Shown: positions 26,281 through 36,225, counted from the first letter of the stretch. The stretch: DNA of 64,000 nt from Chitinophagales bacterium (GCA_017303335.1 JAFLBK010000004.1:1-64000), one strand, 5' to 3'. Program-made: numbers and translations. Notes: generated from the letters alone by a model not told the origin.

Positions 26281-27930
26281 ATGCAGTTAATCGAATGTGT
26301 TCCCAATTTTTCCGAAGGAAATGATCTGAATATCATCAGGCAGATTACTGATGAGATCGAAAAGGTGGAGGGTGTCCGCCTGTTGAACGTAGACCCGGGC
26401 AAGGCCACCAACCGCACCGTGGTAACCATGGTGGGAGAGCCGGCACGGGTGATCGAAGCCGCATTTAACTGCATCAAAAAGGCGGGGGAGCTGATCGATA
26501 TGAGCAAACACAAGGGCGAGCATCCCCGGATGGGCGCAACGGATGTTTGCCCGCTGATACCCATCGCCAACATCAGCATGGAGGAAACGGCGGCCTATGC
26601 GCAGCAACTGGCAAAACGGGTAGGCGAAGAACTGAAGATACCTGTTTACCTGTACGAGGCGGCTCAACCCAATAAAGAACGCAGCAATCTTTCGGTGATC
26701 CGGGCAGGGGAGTATGAAGGATTTTTCAAGAAGATCAAAGAGCCGCAATGGAAACCCGATTTTGGTCCGGCGGAGTTTGACGCCAAACGGGGTGGAACGG
26801 TGATCGGCGCCCGCGATTTTTTGGTGGCGTACAATGTAAATCTCAATACCACCTCAACAAGGCGGGCCAATGCCATTGCTTTTGATGTGCGTGAAGCGGG
26901 GAGAAATATAGACGTAGACGGAAAGAAAGTGAATCAGCCCGGCACCTTGAAAAGCGTGAAAGCCATCGGTTGGTTCATCGAGGAATATGGTGTTGCCCAG
27001 ATATCGATGAATCTTACCAATATCAATGTTACCCCGGTGCACATCGCATTCGACGAGGTTTGTACCCGGGCTACGGCACGGGGTGTTCGGGTAACGGGCA
27101 GCGAGCTGGTGGGGCTGATCCCCCTGAAAGCGATGCTTGATGCGGGTAAGTACTTCCTGCAAAAACAGAAGCGGAGTACGGGAGTAAGTGAGAAGGAACT
27201 GATTAAGATCGCCATCAAGAGTATGGGACTCGATGAACTGGGGCCGTTCAAGCCCGAAGAGCGTATCATCGAATACATGCTGGCCGATAAAGCCAACAGC
27301 AGGCTGGTGAATATGAAGCTTACCGATTTCGCCGATGAAACGGCGAGTGAAAGTCCCGCGCCGGGTGGCGGTTCGATCTCCGCCTATGTGGGCGCCCTGG
27401 GCATCTCACTGGGTACGATGGTGGCCAATCTTTCTTCGCACAAAAAAGGATGGGATGACCGCTGGAAAGAGTTCAGCGACTGGGCCGAGAAAGGGGAGTA
27501 CTATAAGAATGAACTGATCCGGCTGGTGGACGCGGATACGCTTGCATTCAATAAGATCATGCAGGCCTTTGGATTGCCCAAGGCAACCGAGGAAGAGAAG
27601 AAGGCTCGTAAGCAGGCGATACAGGAGGCTACAAAATTCGCGATCGAGATACCCTTCCGGGTGATGGAAACGGCCTATGAAAGCATGGCTGTTATCAAAC
27701 AGATGGTGATCGAGGGAAATCCGAACTCGGTAACCGATGCCGGTGTGGGCGCTCTCTGTGCCCGCAGCGCTGTGATCGGCGCCTGCATGAATGTGCGCAT
27801 CAACGCCACCGGGTATGATGATAAAGTGTTTGTGAACGATATCGTTACCCGGGCCAAAGCCATCGAAGCCAAAGCCATTGCCCTCGAAGCGGAGATCGTG
27901 GGGTTGGTGAATGCGAAGATCGGGGTCTGA
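26281..27930 (+). CDS. ftcD: Bifunctional glutamate formimidoyltransferase / formimino-THF cyclodeaminase
   Basis: This 549-residue cytosolic fusion enzyme corresponds to the mammalian FTCD arrangement. Residues 1 to about 300 form the formiminotransferase (QLIECVPNFSEG, EHPRMGATDVCPL, with the catalytic His in GEHPRMG). Residues from about 340 form the cyclodeaminase (ESPAPGGGSISAYVGALG). It transfers the formimino group from formiminoglutamate to tetrahydrofolate and releases ammonia to give 5,10-methenyl-THF. It completes the route started by HutI nearby and feeds one-carbon metabolism. It is transcribed alone, divergent from the CoA-transferase. Confidence 0.96.
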   Translation: MQLIECVPNFSEGNDLNIIRQITDEIEKVEGVRLLNVDPGKATNRTVVTMVGEPARVIEAAFNCIKKAGELIDMSKHKGEHPRMGATDVCPLIPIANISMEETAAYAQQLAKRVGEELKIPVYLYEAAQPNKERSNLSVIRAGEYEGFFKKIKEPQWKPDFGPAEFDAKRGGTVIGARDFLVAYNVNLNTTSTRRANAIAFDVREAGRNIDVDGKKVNQPGTLKSVKAIGWFIEEYGVAQISMNLTNINVTPVHIAFDEVCTRATARGVRVTGSELVGLIPLKAMLDAGKYFLQKQKRSTGVSEKELIKIAIKSMGLDELGPFKPEERIIEYMLADKANSRLVNMKLTDFADETASESPAPGGGSISAYVGALGISLGTMVANLSSHKKGWDDRWKEFSDWAEKGEYYKNELIRLVDADTLAFNKIMQAFGLPKATEEEKKARKQAIQEATKFAIEIPFRVMETAYESMAVIKQMVIEGNPNSVTDAGVGALCARSAVIGACMNVRINATGYDDKVFVNDIVTRAKAIEAKAIALEAEIVGLVNAKIGV

Positions 27931-27982
27931 AATCACGGGTATCCGTAATCTTCTCCGGCCTTATACACGAACATCCGGCTCA

Positions 27983-28666
27983 TCAATTTACAATGATGAA
28001 CCGGGTGCTCATCGTGCCCGTTTTCCCGGTAACGGTTAAAATGTACCAGCCGGCACTTAAAAAAGCAAGGGAATTCAGTTTAATGACCAACCCATCATTA
28101 TACAGAACGGTTTTGACGCCCATCCGCTTGCCGGTAATATCTGTAATCCTCACCTCAACCGTTTCAGCCGGTTTAAAGCCGGTTATCCGGGCAACGGCCG
28201 CATCATTTCTTCCCGGGCTGGGATATACCACAACAGCCGCTCTATTACCCATTCCTTTTACAGCAATGGTATTTGAGAACTGGTAACTGTTATCCAGGCC
28301 TTTTTCTTTTACGCGGTAATAGCTGATTCCGGAAAAATCATTCAGGTCGTTCAGTTTGTATTGTAAGGTAACCGATGAATTGCCTGCGGCAGGTAACAAG
28401 CCCACAAGGGTAAAGCCGGTCGAATCGCCAAAACTCCGTTCCAGTTCAAAATGCCGGCTGTTGATCTCCGTTCGTGTTTTCCATTTTAAGGCAACGGTGG
28501 ATTCATTCAGGCGGTTACCCTCCAATTCCAGCCCGGTAACAGGTAATGCGCCGCCCGGACAGAAATAATCACAATAACTGAACAAGGATGCATTATACTG
28601 GGCATAAACAGCGCCGCTGCTGCTCAGCAGGAAGAACATAAAAAGCTGTATTGTTTTTTTGTACAT
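27983..28666 (-). CDS. Exported protein with T9SS type A sorting domain
   Basis: This 227-residue protein has an N-terminal hydrophobic signal (LFMFFLLSSSGAVYAQ), a fibronectin-like middle (ALKWKTRTEINSRHFELERS, SYYRVKEKG) and a C-terminal sorting domain (VVVYPSPGR, GWYILTV). The middle segment is the common Bacteroidota module that precedes T9SS tails. It starts five bases after the previous gene and is the last gene of the surface module that begins with the histidine kinase at 34896. It probably reaches the cell surface; function unknown. Confidence 0.82.
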   Translation of the reverse strand: MYKKTIQLFMFFLLSSSGAVYAQYNASLFSYCDYFCPGGALPVTGLELEGNRLNESTVALKWKTRTEINSRHFELERSFGDSTGFTLVGLLPAAGNSSVTLQYKLNDLNDFSGISYYRVKEKGLDNSYQFSNTIAVKGMGNRAAVVVYPSPGRNDAAVARITGFKPAETVEVRITDITGKRMGVKTVLYNDGLVIKLNSLAFLSAGWYILTVTGKTGTMSTRFIIVN

Positions 28667-28671
28667 GCCTC

Positions 28672-29241
28672 TTAATTATTAGTCCATGTGGTAATATTTG
28701 TAGCCTTGTTGTATGTAAGTATCTGAGCCGGGGTCACCATTAAATTGTGGTATTCGATGGTGATAAAATTGAAAGAATAGGTTTCCTGTATTCCTATACA
28801 GCCAGAGCCCTGGCAATCTGCCTTTGCCCTGCGGGCAGAGCTTATAAAACTGTTCAGCAGAACAACCTTGTAAACCGGTGTGGTACTTACTCCATTATAA
28901 TACCTTATTTCAAACGTTTTTGTGTTAGGGTTAGCGATGAGATTCATGAGTCTGAGGCTTGTAATATCAAAAGCCTTTTTGATGAAGACGTCGCCGAATT
29001 GCGGAGCCCCGTTCTGGGGTGGGGTTCCTGTGAACGGGAGTATTACATTCATCGAGTCATTTGCCAGGGCCACTTCATCCGGATGGCCCTCGGCAGCATT
29101 GCCGGCATTGGTGGTTATATTATTGCTGTACAGGTAAACTCCGGCAATAGGAATTGGTGGAGCTGATTTTTTGGGTTCAGCCGGTTTGTCTGTAAAACTT
29201 AAAAAAATAATACAGGTTAAAAGAAGCGGTATTTGTTTCAT
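28672..29241 (-). CDS. Exported hypothetical protein
   Basis: This 189-residue protein has an N-terminal signal (LLTCIIFLSFTDKP). No family is recognised. Features include an alternating hydrophobic pattern suggesting beta structure and a short CQGSGC pair that could form a disulfide. It lies between the S74 protein and the T9SS-tail protein, five bases from the latter. A LytTR-like 9-mer (TACGTTCAG) lies 44 bases upstream of its start. Confidence 0.7.
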   Translation of the reverse strand: MKQIPLLLTCIIFLSFTDKPAEPKKSAPPIPIAGVYLYSNNITTNAGNAAEGHPDEVALANDSMNVILPFTGTPPQNGAPQFGDVFIKKAFDITSLRLMNLIANPNTKTFEIRYYNGVSTTPVYKVVLLNSFISSARRAKADCQGSGCIGIQETYSFNFITIEYHNLMVTPAQILTYNKATNITTWTNN

Positions 29242-29314
29242 GAGCAGTTTTTTAAGTTGGTTGATAATTGATCGTTGTGTTAAATACGTTCAGGGTTCAT
29301 TGTTAGATACAGGA

Positions 29315-31954
29315 TTAATTTCCGGCCGTTGTTTTTTCATTGACCATTTTTTTTAATCCTTCTATTTCTTTTTGTAATTGTTCTATCAGCTCCCGGCCAG
29401 CGGCCGTATTCCTTTCCAGCGCTTCAATCTTTGCCTGCTGTTCCTGCACGGCTTTAACAAGGGGTACTACCAGGGTGGCATAGGCAATTCCGTATGTCTG
29501 ATGATCCCCGGCGGGTACACTTACGGCATCAAAACCTTTATAGCCGGAAGCGGATACGGCTTTTTCCATTTCCTGGGCAATAAAACCTGTCTGCCTTGTA
29601 TTGCTCAGCCCTTTCAGGGTTTGTACATAATCATCCGTTTGTTTTTCGCCAATGAATTTGCTGTAGCTTACCCGGTCGAAGTTGTAGGTTACCGGCCTCA
29701 GCTTCATGATAAACTCCAGTCCTTTTACATCTTCCTGTACATTGGTTTTGAATCTTCCGTCTGAGGTACTGGTATAAGAAGCGGGCTGGCCTTCAATAAC
29801 GGTTACAGCGGAATTTCCCAGGCGGATCTTGTTACTGGCGTTAACGGTGGCATTCAGGCCCAGGGCCGAGGAATTGCTCTGGTTACCTGTACTTACATCC
29901 GCGCCATACCCGATCAGTGTATTATTGTTACCAGTTGTATTGGTATTTCCGGCCTGGTATCCCAATGCCACATTATTGTCGCCGGTACTGGCCGAAAGTG
30001 CCAGTGAACCAATACCCGTATTTCTTATCCCGGAAATATTACTTAACAGGGACTGTGAGCCCATTGCTGTATTTTGATTTCCTGCTGTGTTGTTATAAAG
30101 CGATCGGTTTCCATTTGCGGTGTTGTTATTGCCACTGATATTTTCATTAAGTGCTTCAAAACCGGCCGCCGTATTCGCAATACCCGATTGATTTGAATAA
30201 AGTGATTTGCTGCCTAAGGCTACGTTGGCCGTGCCGGTGCTGTTTGAAAACAACGCACTGTCTCCTACGGCTACCAGGTTACTGTTGGCGGTATTATTCC
30301 GTAATGCATGTACGCCAACCGCAACATTGCTATACCCGGTGGTATTATTATACAGGCTGTTCTCCCCGATAGCTACGTTATTATTGCCGGTGCTGTTACT
30401 GAAGAGTGAACCGGTTCCGATAGCATTATTGTAACTGCCAGATGTGTTATTATACATGGAATTGTGTCCAACAGTATTATTCCAATTTCCGATGGTATTT
30501 TTATACTGGGCATTGTAACCCAGCGCCGTATTATAAGCGCCGGCTGTATTTGAGTAAAGTGTTTTGCTTCCCAGCGCTGTATTATTAGTGCCGGAAGAAT
30601 TCCTATTCATTGCGCTGTCTCCAACAGCAACAAGACTGCTGATGTCTGTGGAATATTGCAAGCTCCCTGGCCCAATGGCCACATTATTGTTACCGGTTGT
30701 ATTGGAATTCAGGCTGCCAAAACCCAAAGCGGTATTATTATTCCCGGTTAGATTGGCATTCATGGCATATACGCCCATGACCACATTGTTATTTCCGGCA
30801 GTATTTAAATTCAACGCATTTTCCCCGATCGCCAGGTTATAATTTCCGGTTTTGTTTTTGTATAGCGCACTAAGCCCGATGGCCACATTACTGTTACCCG
30901 TAGTATTGTCAAAAAGCGTTTCCTCACCCAATGCAACATTCCTGCTGCCGGTGGTGTTGGAAGCAAGCGCCATTCCACCGAAGGCATTATTGAAATCTCC
31001 TGTTGTATTATCTTTCAAAGCGGCTATACCCGAAGCATTATTAAAAGATCCGGTTGTGTTTTTCCTTAATGAACCTGTACCAAAGGCAGTATTATTGGAA
31101 CCTGTGGTATTCGACATAAGCGTGTAATTGCCAACTGCTGAGTTTACGCCGCCAGACGTATTATTCATCAATGATTGCTGGCCGATAGCAGTATTGCTAT
31201 TGCCCGTAGTATTTTTAGTGAGGGCATTTTCCCCCATGGCCGTATTCCGGCTGCCGCCTGTATTAGCATAGAGCGCCCTGTACCCAACAGCCGTATTACT
31301 ATCTCCCGTATTATTGTTTGCCAGTGCAGTAAACCCGATGGCGACAAGAGCTGACTTGTTCGTATTCGTGAAGAGCGCACTGTCACCCACAGCAACAGCA
31401 TAACTTCCGGTGGTATTTAAGTTGCCGGCTTTATTACCCAAAAAGGTATTGGCGCTACCGGTATTATTTGCACCCGCACCGTATCCAAAAAAAGTTTCTT
31501 CATTGGCAATACCAATTCGTCCGGCCTTTTGGCCATTCACTTTAAAATTCAACGGTACGTTATCGGTTGTTCCGATAAAGTGAGTGCCATCCACCGTTCC
31601 GGCGTTGCCCAGCAATTGCCATTGATTATTGTCTGTTCCGCTGATGAGCCGCGACCAGGCTGTTCCATTCCAGTAATAGTACCCGGGCGTGACGTTATTG
31701 GGGGCTGTACCGGCTGTAGCCGTGTTATAAATGAGAAGCGATGTCAGTGGCGCTGCCAGCGGTGCCGGAGAATTGGCTGCTGTCAATGCCACCCGGGGAA
31801 CCAGGATACCCTTATTGGTACTGCTTATATCCAGGATGGCGCTGGCATCGGCCGTGGCGCCGGTTGTATTGATGGCAAGGCTTTGTGCGCCTGCACCCGG
31901 TGAGGTACAGGCAGCAACCAATGCAAAAGCAATAGCTTTAAACGATCTGTTCAT
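29315..31954 (-). CDS. S74-chaperone surface fibre with 17-residue repeats
   Basis: This 879-residue exported protein has a signal peptide (AIAFALVAACTSPGAGAQ). It has an N-terminal domain (residues 25-105, with SAILDISSTNKGILVPRV and PGYYYWNGTAW), about 31 tandem 17-residue repeats (about 169-693), and a C-terminal intramolecular chaperone of endosialidase type (about 731-879). The chaperone carries the self-cleavage motif SDGRFK followed by a coiled coil. S74 chaperones assemble trimers and then release themselves. The expected product is a trimeric beta-roll fibre on the cell surface. It is the third gene after a histidine kinase and LytTR regulator. No phage genes are nearby, so it is not a tail fibre. 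Confidence 0.88.
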   Translation of the reverse strand: MNRSFKAIAFALVAACTSPGAGAQSLAINTTGATADASAILDISSTNKGILVPRVALTAANSPAPLAAPLTSLLIYNTATAGTAPNNVTPGYYYWNGTAWSRLISGTDNNQWQLLGNAGTVDGTHFIGTTDNVPLNFKVNGQKAGRIGIANEETFFGYGAGANNTGSANTFLGNKAGNLNTTGSYAVAVGDSALFTNTNKSALVAIGFTALANNNTGDSNTAVGYRALYANTGGSRNTAMGENALTKNTTGNSNTAIGQQSLMNNTSGGVNSAVGNYTLMSNTTGSNNTAFGTGSLRKNTTGSFNNASGIAALKDNTTGDFNNAFGGMALASNTTGSRNVALGEETLFDNTTGNSNVAIGLSALYKNKTGNYNLAIGENALNLNTAGNNNVVMGVYAMNANLTGNNNTALGFGSLNSNTTGNNNVAIGPGSLQYSTDISSLVAVGDSAMNRNSSGTNNTALGSKTLYSNTAGAYNTALGYNAQYKNTIGNWNNTVGHNSMYNNTSGSYNNAIGTGSLFSNSTGNNNVAIGENSLYNNTTGYSNVAVGVHALRNNTANSNLVAVGDSALFSNSTGTANVALGSKSLYSNQSGIANTAAGFEALNENISGNNNTANGNRSLYNNTAGNQNTAMGSQSLLSNISGIRNTGIGSLALSASTGDNNVALGYQAGNTNTTGNNNTLIGYGADVSTGNQSNSSALGLNATVNASNKIRLGNSAVTVIEGQPASYTSTSDGRFKTNVQEDVKGLEFIMKLRPVTYNFDRVSYSKFIGEKQTDDYVQTLKGLSNTRQTGFIAQEMEKAVSASGYKGFDAVSVPAGDHQTYGIAYATLVVPLVKAVQEQQAKIEALERNTAAGRELIEQLQKEIEGLKKMVNEKTTAGN
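29876..31450 (-). repeat. About 31 copies of a 51-bp (17-residue) coding repeat
   Basis: The repeat consensus is NTAxGxxALxxNTTGxx. Copies follow one another almost without insertion or deletion; one copy has 16 residues. A higher-order pattern is visible: the block beginning LVAVGDSA followed by TALGSK-LYSN recurs seven copies later. The DNA is diverged between copies, so the array is old or selected rather than freshly amplified. Confidence 0.85.
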
Positions 31955-32161
31955 GGCAAATAGATTGGTGGATAAAGAAATTGACTGAACACAATTGCTT
32001 GCGGCCTTTAAGCTGGAACAGGAAGCCGGTGACCCTCATTGCAGTAGTTATTTTGCATATTAAATACGTCAATATCCTGCAGCGATAAAAAATAATGTGA
32101 CGAAACAGCCCCGGCCGGTGATCAAACAGGCTGTACGGAGGATGACTAAGCAGAAGGATGG

Positions 32162-32890
32162 CTAAATGATCTGCAACCTTTTTAGCAGGTCATCGGCATA
32201 CGATTTCGTAACCGGTATTTCGGTGGCGCCGATAAAAATCCTTGACGGCTCAAGCCGGTTGAGGTATCTGAGGTTTACAGCGTAGGATTTGTGTGTGCGG
32301 AAGAAAAAATCGCTGTTCAGTTTTTCGAGGAAAGAGGACAGGGTGGAGCGGATCAGTTCTTTTTTGTCGGCCAGGTGTAATTCCAGGTAATTACCCTCGG
32401 CTTTTATCCAGCGTATATCAGCCAGGTTTACTTTTGTATAGCTGTATTTTTCTTTTATGAATAAGGCGTCTTTTATTATTAAACCTTCTTCCTGCTCTTC
32501 CCCCGGTTTATTATGCTGCGCAGCAGCCAGGTTGAACAGGGCAATCTCAATGGCCGTATATAGCTGTTCGGGTTTAAAGGGTTTTACCAGGTAATTGGCC
32601 GGAGTTACTTTCTTGGCTCTTTCGATCGTTGGTCCATCCGTATAGGATGTAATGAAAATGAACGGCACCTGGTATTTGTTATTGATCTCTTCAGCAAGTG
32701 CAATACCATCTCTTTTACCACCCAGGTTAATATCCAGCAATACCAGGTCGGGGATTTCCTGGTTCAGCATCTCCGTAGCTTCCTCCGCATCCATGGCATT
32801 GCCGCTTACTACATACCCCATTTTTTTCAGCATATTGCAGATATCTTCCGCAATGATAAGTTCATCTTCTACTACTAAAATTTTCACCAT
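32162..32890 (-). CDS. LytTR-family response regulator
   Basis: This 242-residue cytosolic regulator has an N-terminal receiver domain (phospho-acceptor Asp53 in LVLLDINLGG, Lys in NYLVKPFKPEQ) and a C-terminal LytTR DNA-binding domain (about 145-242, FFRTHKSYAVNLRYL). It lies 14 bases behind the TPR histidine kinase gene, so the two form one transcript and a cognate pair. The S74 surface protein gene follows about 200 bases downstream and is its most likely target. Confidence 0.92.
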   Translation of the reverse strand: MVKILVVEDELIIAEDICNMLKKMGYVVSGNAMDAEEATEMLNQEIPDLVLLDINLGGKRDGIALAEEINNKYQVPFIFITSYTDGPTIERAKKVTPANYLVKPFKPEQLYTAIEIALFNLAAAQHNKPGEEQEEGLIIKDALFIKEKYSYTKVNLADIRWIKAEGNYLELHLADKKELIRSTLSSFLEKLNSDFFFRTHKSYAVNLRYLNRLEPSRIFIGATEIPVTKSYADDLLKRLQII

Positions 32891-32904
32891 AGTTGATATC
32901 CTGG

Positions 32905-34896
32905 TCAGGCAGCCCGGTGAGCCCTGAGGTCTTTAAATTTTACTAAAAATACAGTACCATTTCCGGATTTTGACGAAAAGCTGCCCCGTAGCTGCCTGCT
33001 CAGGATCTTTACCAGTTTTAACCCGAGCGTATTACTCTTTTCGGGGTCGAAACCGGGAGGTAATCCTTTCCCATTGTCTGCAACCTGTAATTCATAGTCG
33101 GTAGTATTGATGGCATCAATGCGGATATGGATGAGCCCGGTACTGTTTTTATCAAAGGCATATTTATAGGCATTGCTCACCAGTTCATTTACGATAAGTC
33201 CGAGCGGAATGGCCGTGTCAATATCGAAATGGATATGCGCTGTTTCCACGTTCACCTGTATCGATCTGCGTTCGCCGGAAAACACGTTGGATAAATAAGC
33301 GGTCAGTTGCTGCAGGTAGTTGCTGATGTCAACATTGTTCAGGTGTTCAGACTGGTATAAGTTCTGGTGAATAAGACTCATGGCTTCCACCCGGCTTTGC
33401 CCCTCCTGGATGGAGGAAAGCACCTGTTCATCCTGTATATGCTCGCTTTGTATATTGAGCAGGCTGGAGATGATCTGCAGATTATTCTTTACCCGATGAT
33501 GAATTTCCCTGAGCAGAATTTCTTTTTCGCCCAGTGAAGCCTGGATCAAGTCTTTTTGTTTTTCGATCTCCCGGTTTTTATGGGCGAGTATATCGGATGA
33601 TCGTTTCTTTAACCGGAAGCGGTTGTAAAACAGGAAGGCGGCAATGGCCAGCAGCAGGGCGACAATAATGGCGCTGTTGCGTTGCGTTTGGCCCATGGCT
33701 TTATCTTTCCTGAGCAGTGTTATTTCCTGTTCTTTTTTGTATTGCTGGAACTGCTGTTCAACAGCCACCACGGCTTTGTCTTTCTCATGCAGCAGTCGGG
33801 GCTCATTCAACGCCCAGTATTGTTCCAGCGAACGGAGTGCGCTGTCTTTATAGTTGAGTCCTTTGTAGGCCTGGTATAATACCAGGTAGGCATCCTGTCC
33901 ATTCAGACTCTCTATATGGGTGCGTTTCGAAACCTCCAGGGCATTGTTGGCAAAATTGATCGCCTTCCGGTAATCGCCGGAAGTGATATAGTACTTCGCA
34001 AGTACACTGTTAGCCTGTACCAGTTCATTCGGACTATCCATTTTGTTCAGTAGTCCTTCTGTTGCACTGCTGTACCATGCTGCAGAATCTTTTTGATCAA
34101 GCAGGGTGTATACACTGCAAAGGTTGGCATATGCACTGATCATTTTTTCGTAATCCTGGATCTTCGAAGACGCGTCGATGCTCTTTCTGAAATATTTTAT
34201 GGCTGATGGGTAGTCTTTTTTCCGGTAATACGCGGTTCCGATATTTATTGACAGACCGGCCAACGGTCTCAGGCTGTTATTCTTTTCAGCCATTGGTAAC
34301 CCATTCAGGCCATAGGATATGCACTTATCCAGCAGGGCCCGTTTAAGAAACAGGCTGGTCAGGTTCACATAGGTCTTCAGCACTTCCTTTGTTTCTTTCA
34401 GTTGTTCCGCTGTCTGGATGGATTTGGTGTAATAATCTATGGCAAGACTGTCTTTGTTGTTACGGGCATAATATAACCCCTTTGCATTGTATATCGATAT
34501 TAAAAGCGCCTGGTAGTTATTGGCCAGTGCAATACTGAGTGATTGACTGAACACTTTTTCCGCTTTATCCAGTTCTCCATACTTGCTGTATATGCTGCCC
34601 GCCTGCAGGTACGCTTTACATTTCAAACTGTCGACCGCCATCAGGTCGTTTCGGGCCATCAACGCTTCTGAAAAACCGATTGCCAGTTCTTTGGTGAGTT
34701 TTTGATTATCTGACTGGATTTTATATAGCTCGGCAAATGACATTTTATTAACCCGGCCTGAATGGAGCAGTTGAGAAAGACTGTCGCTGTGATTTGCCTG
34801 CGGAAACGACCGGAAGGGTAAACAACAAATCAGCCATACTAAAAAAGTTGATCTGCCTGGCAGCAGGATACAATTATTTCCGAATTGAAGGGTCAT
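32905..34896 (-). CDS. TPR-containing sensor histidine kinase (HisKA_2 type)
   Basis: This protein of about 663 residues has a signal-like N-terminus ([16 protein letters not shown]), five or more TPR repeats in the periplasmic part (about 60-370), a membrane helix ([19 protein letters not shown]), a HisKA_2 dimerisation domain with the phospho-acceptor in [18 protein letters not shown], and a C-terminal ATPase ([13 protein letters not shown]). The start at 34896 is chosen because it gives a signal sequence; an upstream ATG at 35013 would add 39 residues. It is the first gene of the kinase-regulator-S74 module. The signal sensed is unknown; TPR parts usually mediate protein contacts. Confidence 0.9.
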   Translation of the reverse strand: MTLQFGNNCILLPGRSTFLVWLICCLPFRSFPQANHSDSLSQLLHSGRVNKMSFAELYKIQSDNQKLTKELAIGFSEALMARNDLMAVDSLKCKAYLQAGSIYSKYGELDKAEKVFSQSLSIALANNYQALLISIYNAKGLYYARNNKDSLAIDYYTKSIQTAEQLKETKEVLKTYVNLTSLFLKRALLDKCISYGLNGLPMAEKNNSLRPLAGLSINIGTAYYRKKDYPSAIKYFRKSIDASSKIQDYEKMISAYANLCSVYTLLDQKDSAAWYSSATEGLLNKMDSPNELVQANSVLAKYYITSGDYRKAINFANNALEVSKRTHIESLNGQDAYLVLYQAYKGLNYKDSALRSLEQYWALNEPRLLHEKDKAVVAVEQQFQQYKKEQEITLLRKDKAMGQTQRNSAIIVALLLAIAAFLFYNRFRLKKRSSDILAHKNREIEKQKDLIQASLGEKEILLREIHHRVKNNLQIISSLLNIQSEHIQDEQVLSSIQEGQSRVEAMSLIHQNLYQSEHLNNVDISNYLQQLTAYLSNVFSGERRSIQVNVETAHIHFDIDTAIPLGLIVNELVSNAYKYAFDKNSTGLIHIRIDAINTTDYELQVADNGKGLPPGFDPEKSNTLGLKLVKILSRQLRGSFSSKSGNGTVFLVKFKDLRAHRAA

Positions 34897-35359
34897 GCTG
34901 ATATACCTGTGTGTTAACTTCTGTATGGCCATATGCAATATAGGCTTTCGTGTTTTAATATTGAAGATAAGGTGGTTGCTCCCCACCGGAGCAAGTGTTC
35001 CTGTTACATACATACCCTGTTTTAATGCATTCCCCTAACTTACGCAAACCTTACCCAATGTGCAAATACCCTTCTTGTTCCAGTTCCTGGTATCAGTTAT
35101 GCCATACCTGTAATTCCCACGCTGGCAGGCAATGTTGTCAATAGGGTGGCCGCAAGTATGTCTGCGGTTATGTGAGTGGTCAGCTTATTGATAAGAAGCC
35201 TGGGTATGTATACGTATTTCACCAGCGCAGAACCGTGTGACACACCGTAGCCGAATCCGCATTTCATCCGGAAGAATACGCAATTCACCGCTATGCCCTT
35301 TTTTTATCCCGTTCTTATTTCGCTTCTTCACTGTATCATTTAAAATCAAATCAACGATC
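34897..35359. other. 463-base divergent intergenic region
   Basis: This gap separates the minus-strand histidine kinase from the plus-strand gene at 35360. It holds a perfect inverted repeat TTGCTCC-CCACC-GGAGCAA (34976-34994), close to the kinase start, and a T-rich stretch before 35360. No convincing coding region or RNA gene is visible. Confidence 0.5.
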
Positions 35360-36097
35360 ATGGAGTCAACCATCGAACTGCTTCGCCAGGAACTGGCACA
35401 GCAAAAAAGAAAACTTAACCGGGTACTACTGGCCGCTGCATTGCTCATCCTGGTGCTTTCATCGCAATTCCTGTTTTCATTCAGGGAATACGACGGTAAC
35501 AAAGTATTAAAGGCCAGGGGGCTGGTCATTGTAGATGATAATGGCCGGGAAAGGATACTCATTGGCGCCCCATTGCCCGGTGCGGCAAACCGGGTACGGA
35601 CGGATACGGCACGGGTGAGGGAATTGTGGTCGAAACGATTCGGCAACCCGGAACAGTATATGAAATGGTACCGCGACTATAATCACCAGGCAAATGGCAT
35701 ACTTATCCTCGACGAACAGGGCTTTGATAAAGTTTGCCTCGGTGATGGCGTGCCGGATGCCAACATCGGTCCGCGTATCGGCAAGCAAACAGGACTTGTT
35801 TTTTGTGACCCGGAGGGATTTGAGCGGGGAGGGATCGGCGTTCTTAATGTAGGGGAGAAGCAGAATCGTGTGGTGATGGCCCTCGATGGAGAGAACGGAA
35901 CGGATGCAACAGGTATCTCGGTGATGGAAGATGGTGAGACCGGCTTTTTTGCCGGGGGTAAGGGATACCGGATGTTCCTGGGAGCCTCGCCTGCCGGTGG
36001 CTATACTCCGGAACCCTTTTTCGGGATGCTGATCAATAAAAAGAAACAGACTTTATACAAATTGAACCTCGTAACGGATACGGCCGGCAAAAAATAA
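35360..36097 (+). CDS. Membrane-anchored beta-repeat protein
   Basis: This 245-residue protein has a short coiled coil (residues 5-20), one membrane helix (VLLAAALLILVLSSQFLF) and an extracytoplasmic domain. The domain is built from a recurring pattern of about 11-18 residues: DDNGRERILIG, DEQGFDKVCLG, DPEGFERGGIG, then DGENGTDATG. The ATG at 35360 starts at the coiled coil; an upstream frame exists but is not conserved-looking. I do not recognise the family. A beta-solenoid or bladed fold is suggested by the repeats. Confidence 0.75.
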   Translation: MESTIELLRQELAQQKRKLNRVLLAAALLILVLSSQFLFSFREYDGNKVLKARGLVIVDDNGRERILIGAPLPGAANRVRTDTARVRELWSKRFGNPEQYMKWYRDYNHQANGILILDEQGFDKVCLGDGVPDANIGPRIGKQTGLVFCDPEGFERGGIGVLNVGEKQNRVVMALDGENGTDATGISVMEDGETGFFAGGKGYRMFLGASPAGGYTPEPFFGMLINKKKQTLYKLNLVTDTAGKK

Positions 36098-36225
36098 GGA
36101 ATTCTATCCCTGCCGGCGAACGTTCAAATACCGCTGGTTGTTTTCTGTTCTATAGGGTACATATACCCATCAGCGGGTATTTTCACCGTTAGCCGGTTCG
36201 TTATCTTGCTGGTAAATCGGCCTAT

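Noticed and set aside
29876..31450. CRISPR-like array because of regular 51-bp spacing
   Set aside because: The repeats are in frame, diverged and coding without unique spacers, so this is a protein repeat.
29315..31954. Phage tail-fibre origin of the S74 protein
   Set aside because: The protein has a bacterial signal peptide and sits behind a two-component system; no phage structural, replication or lysis genes are in the window.
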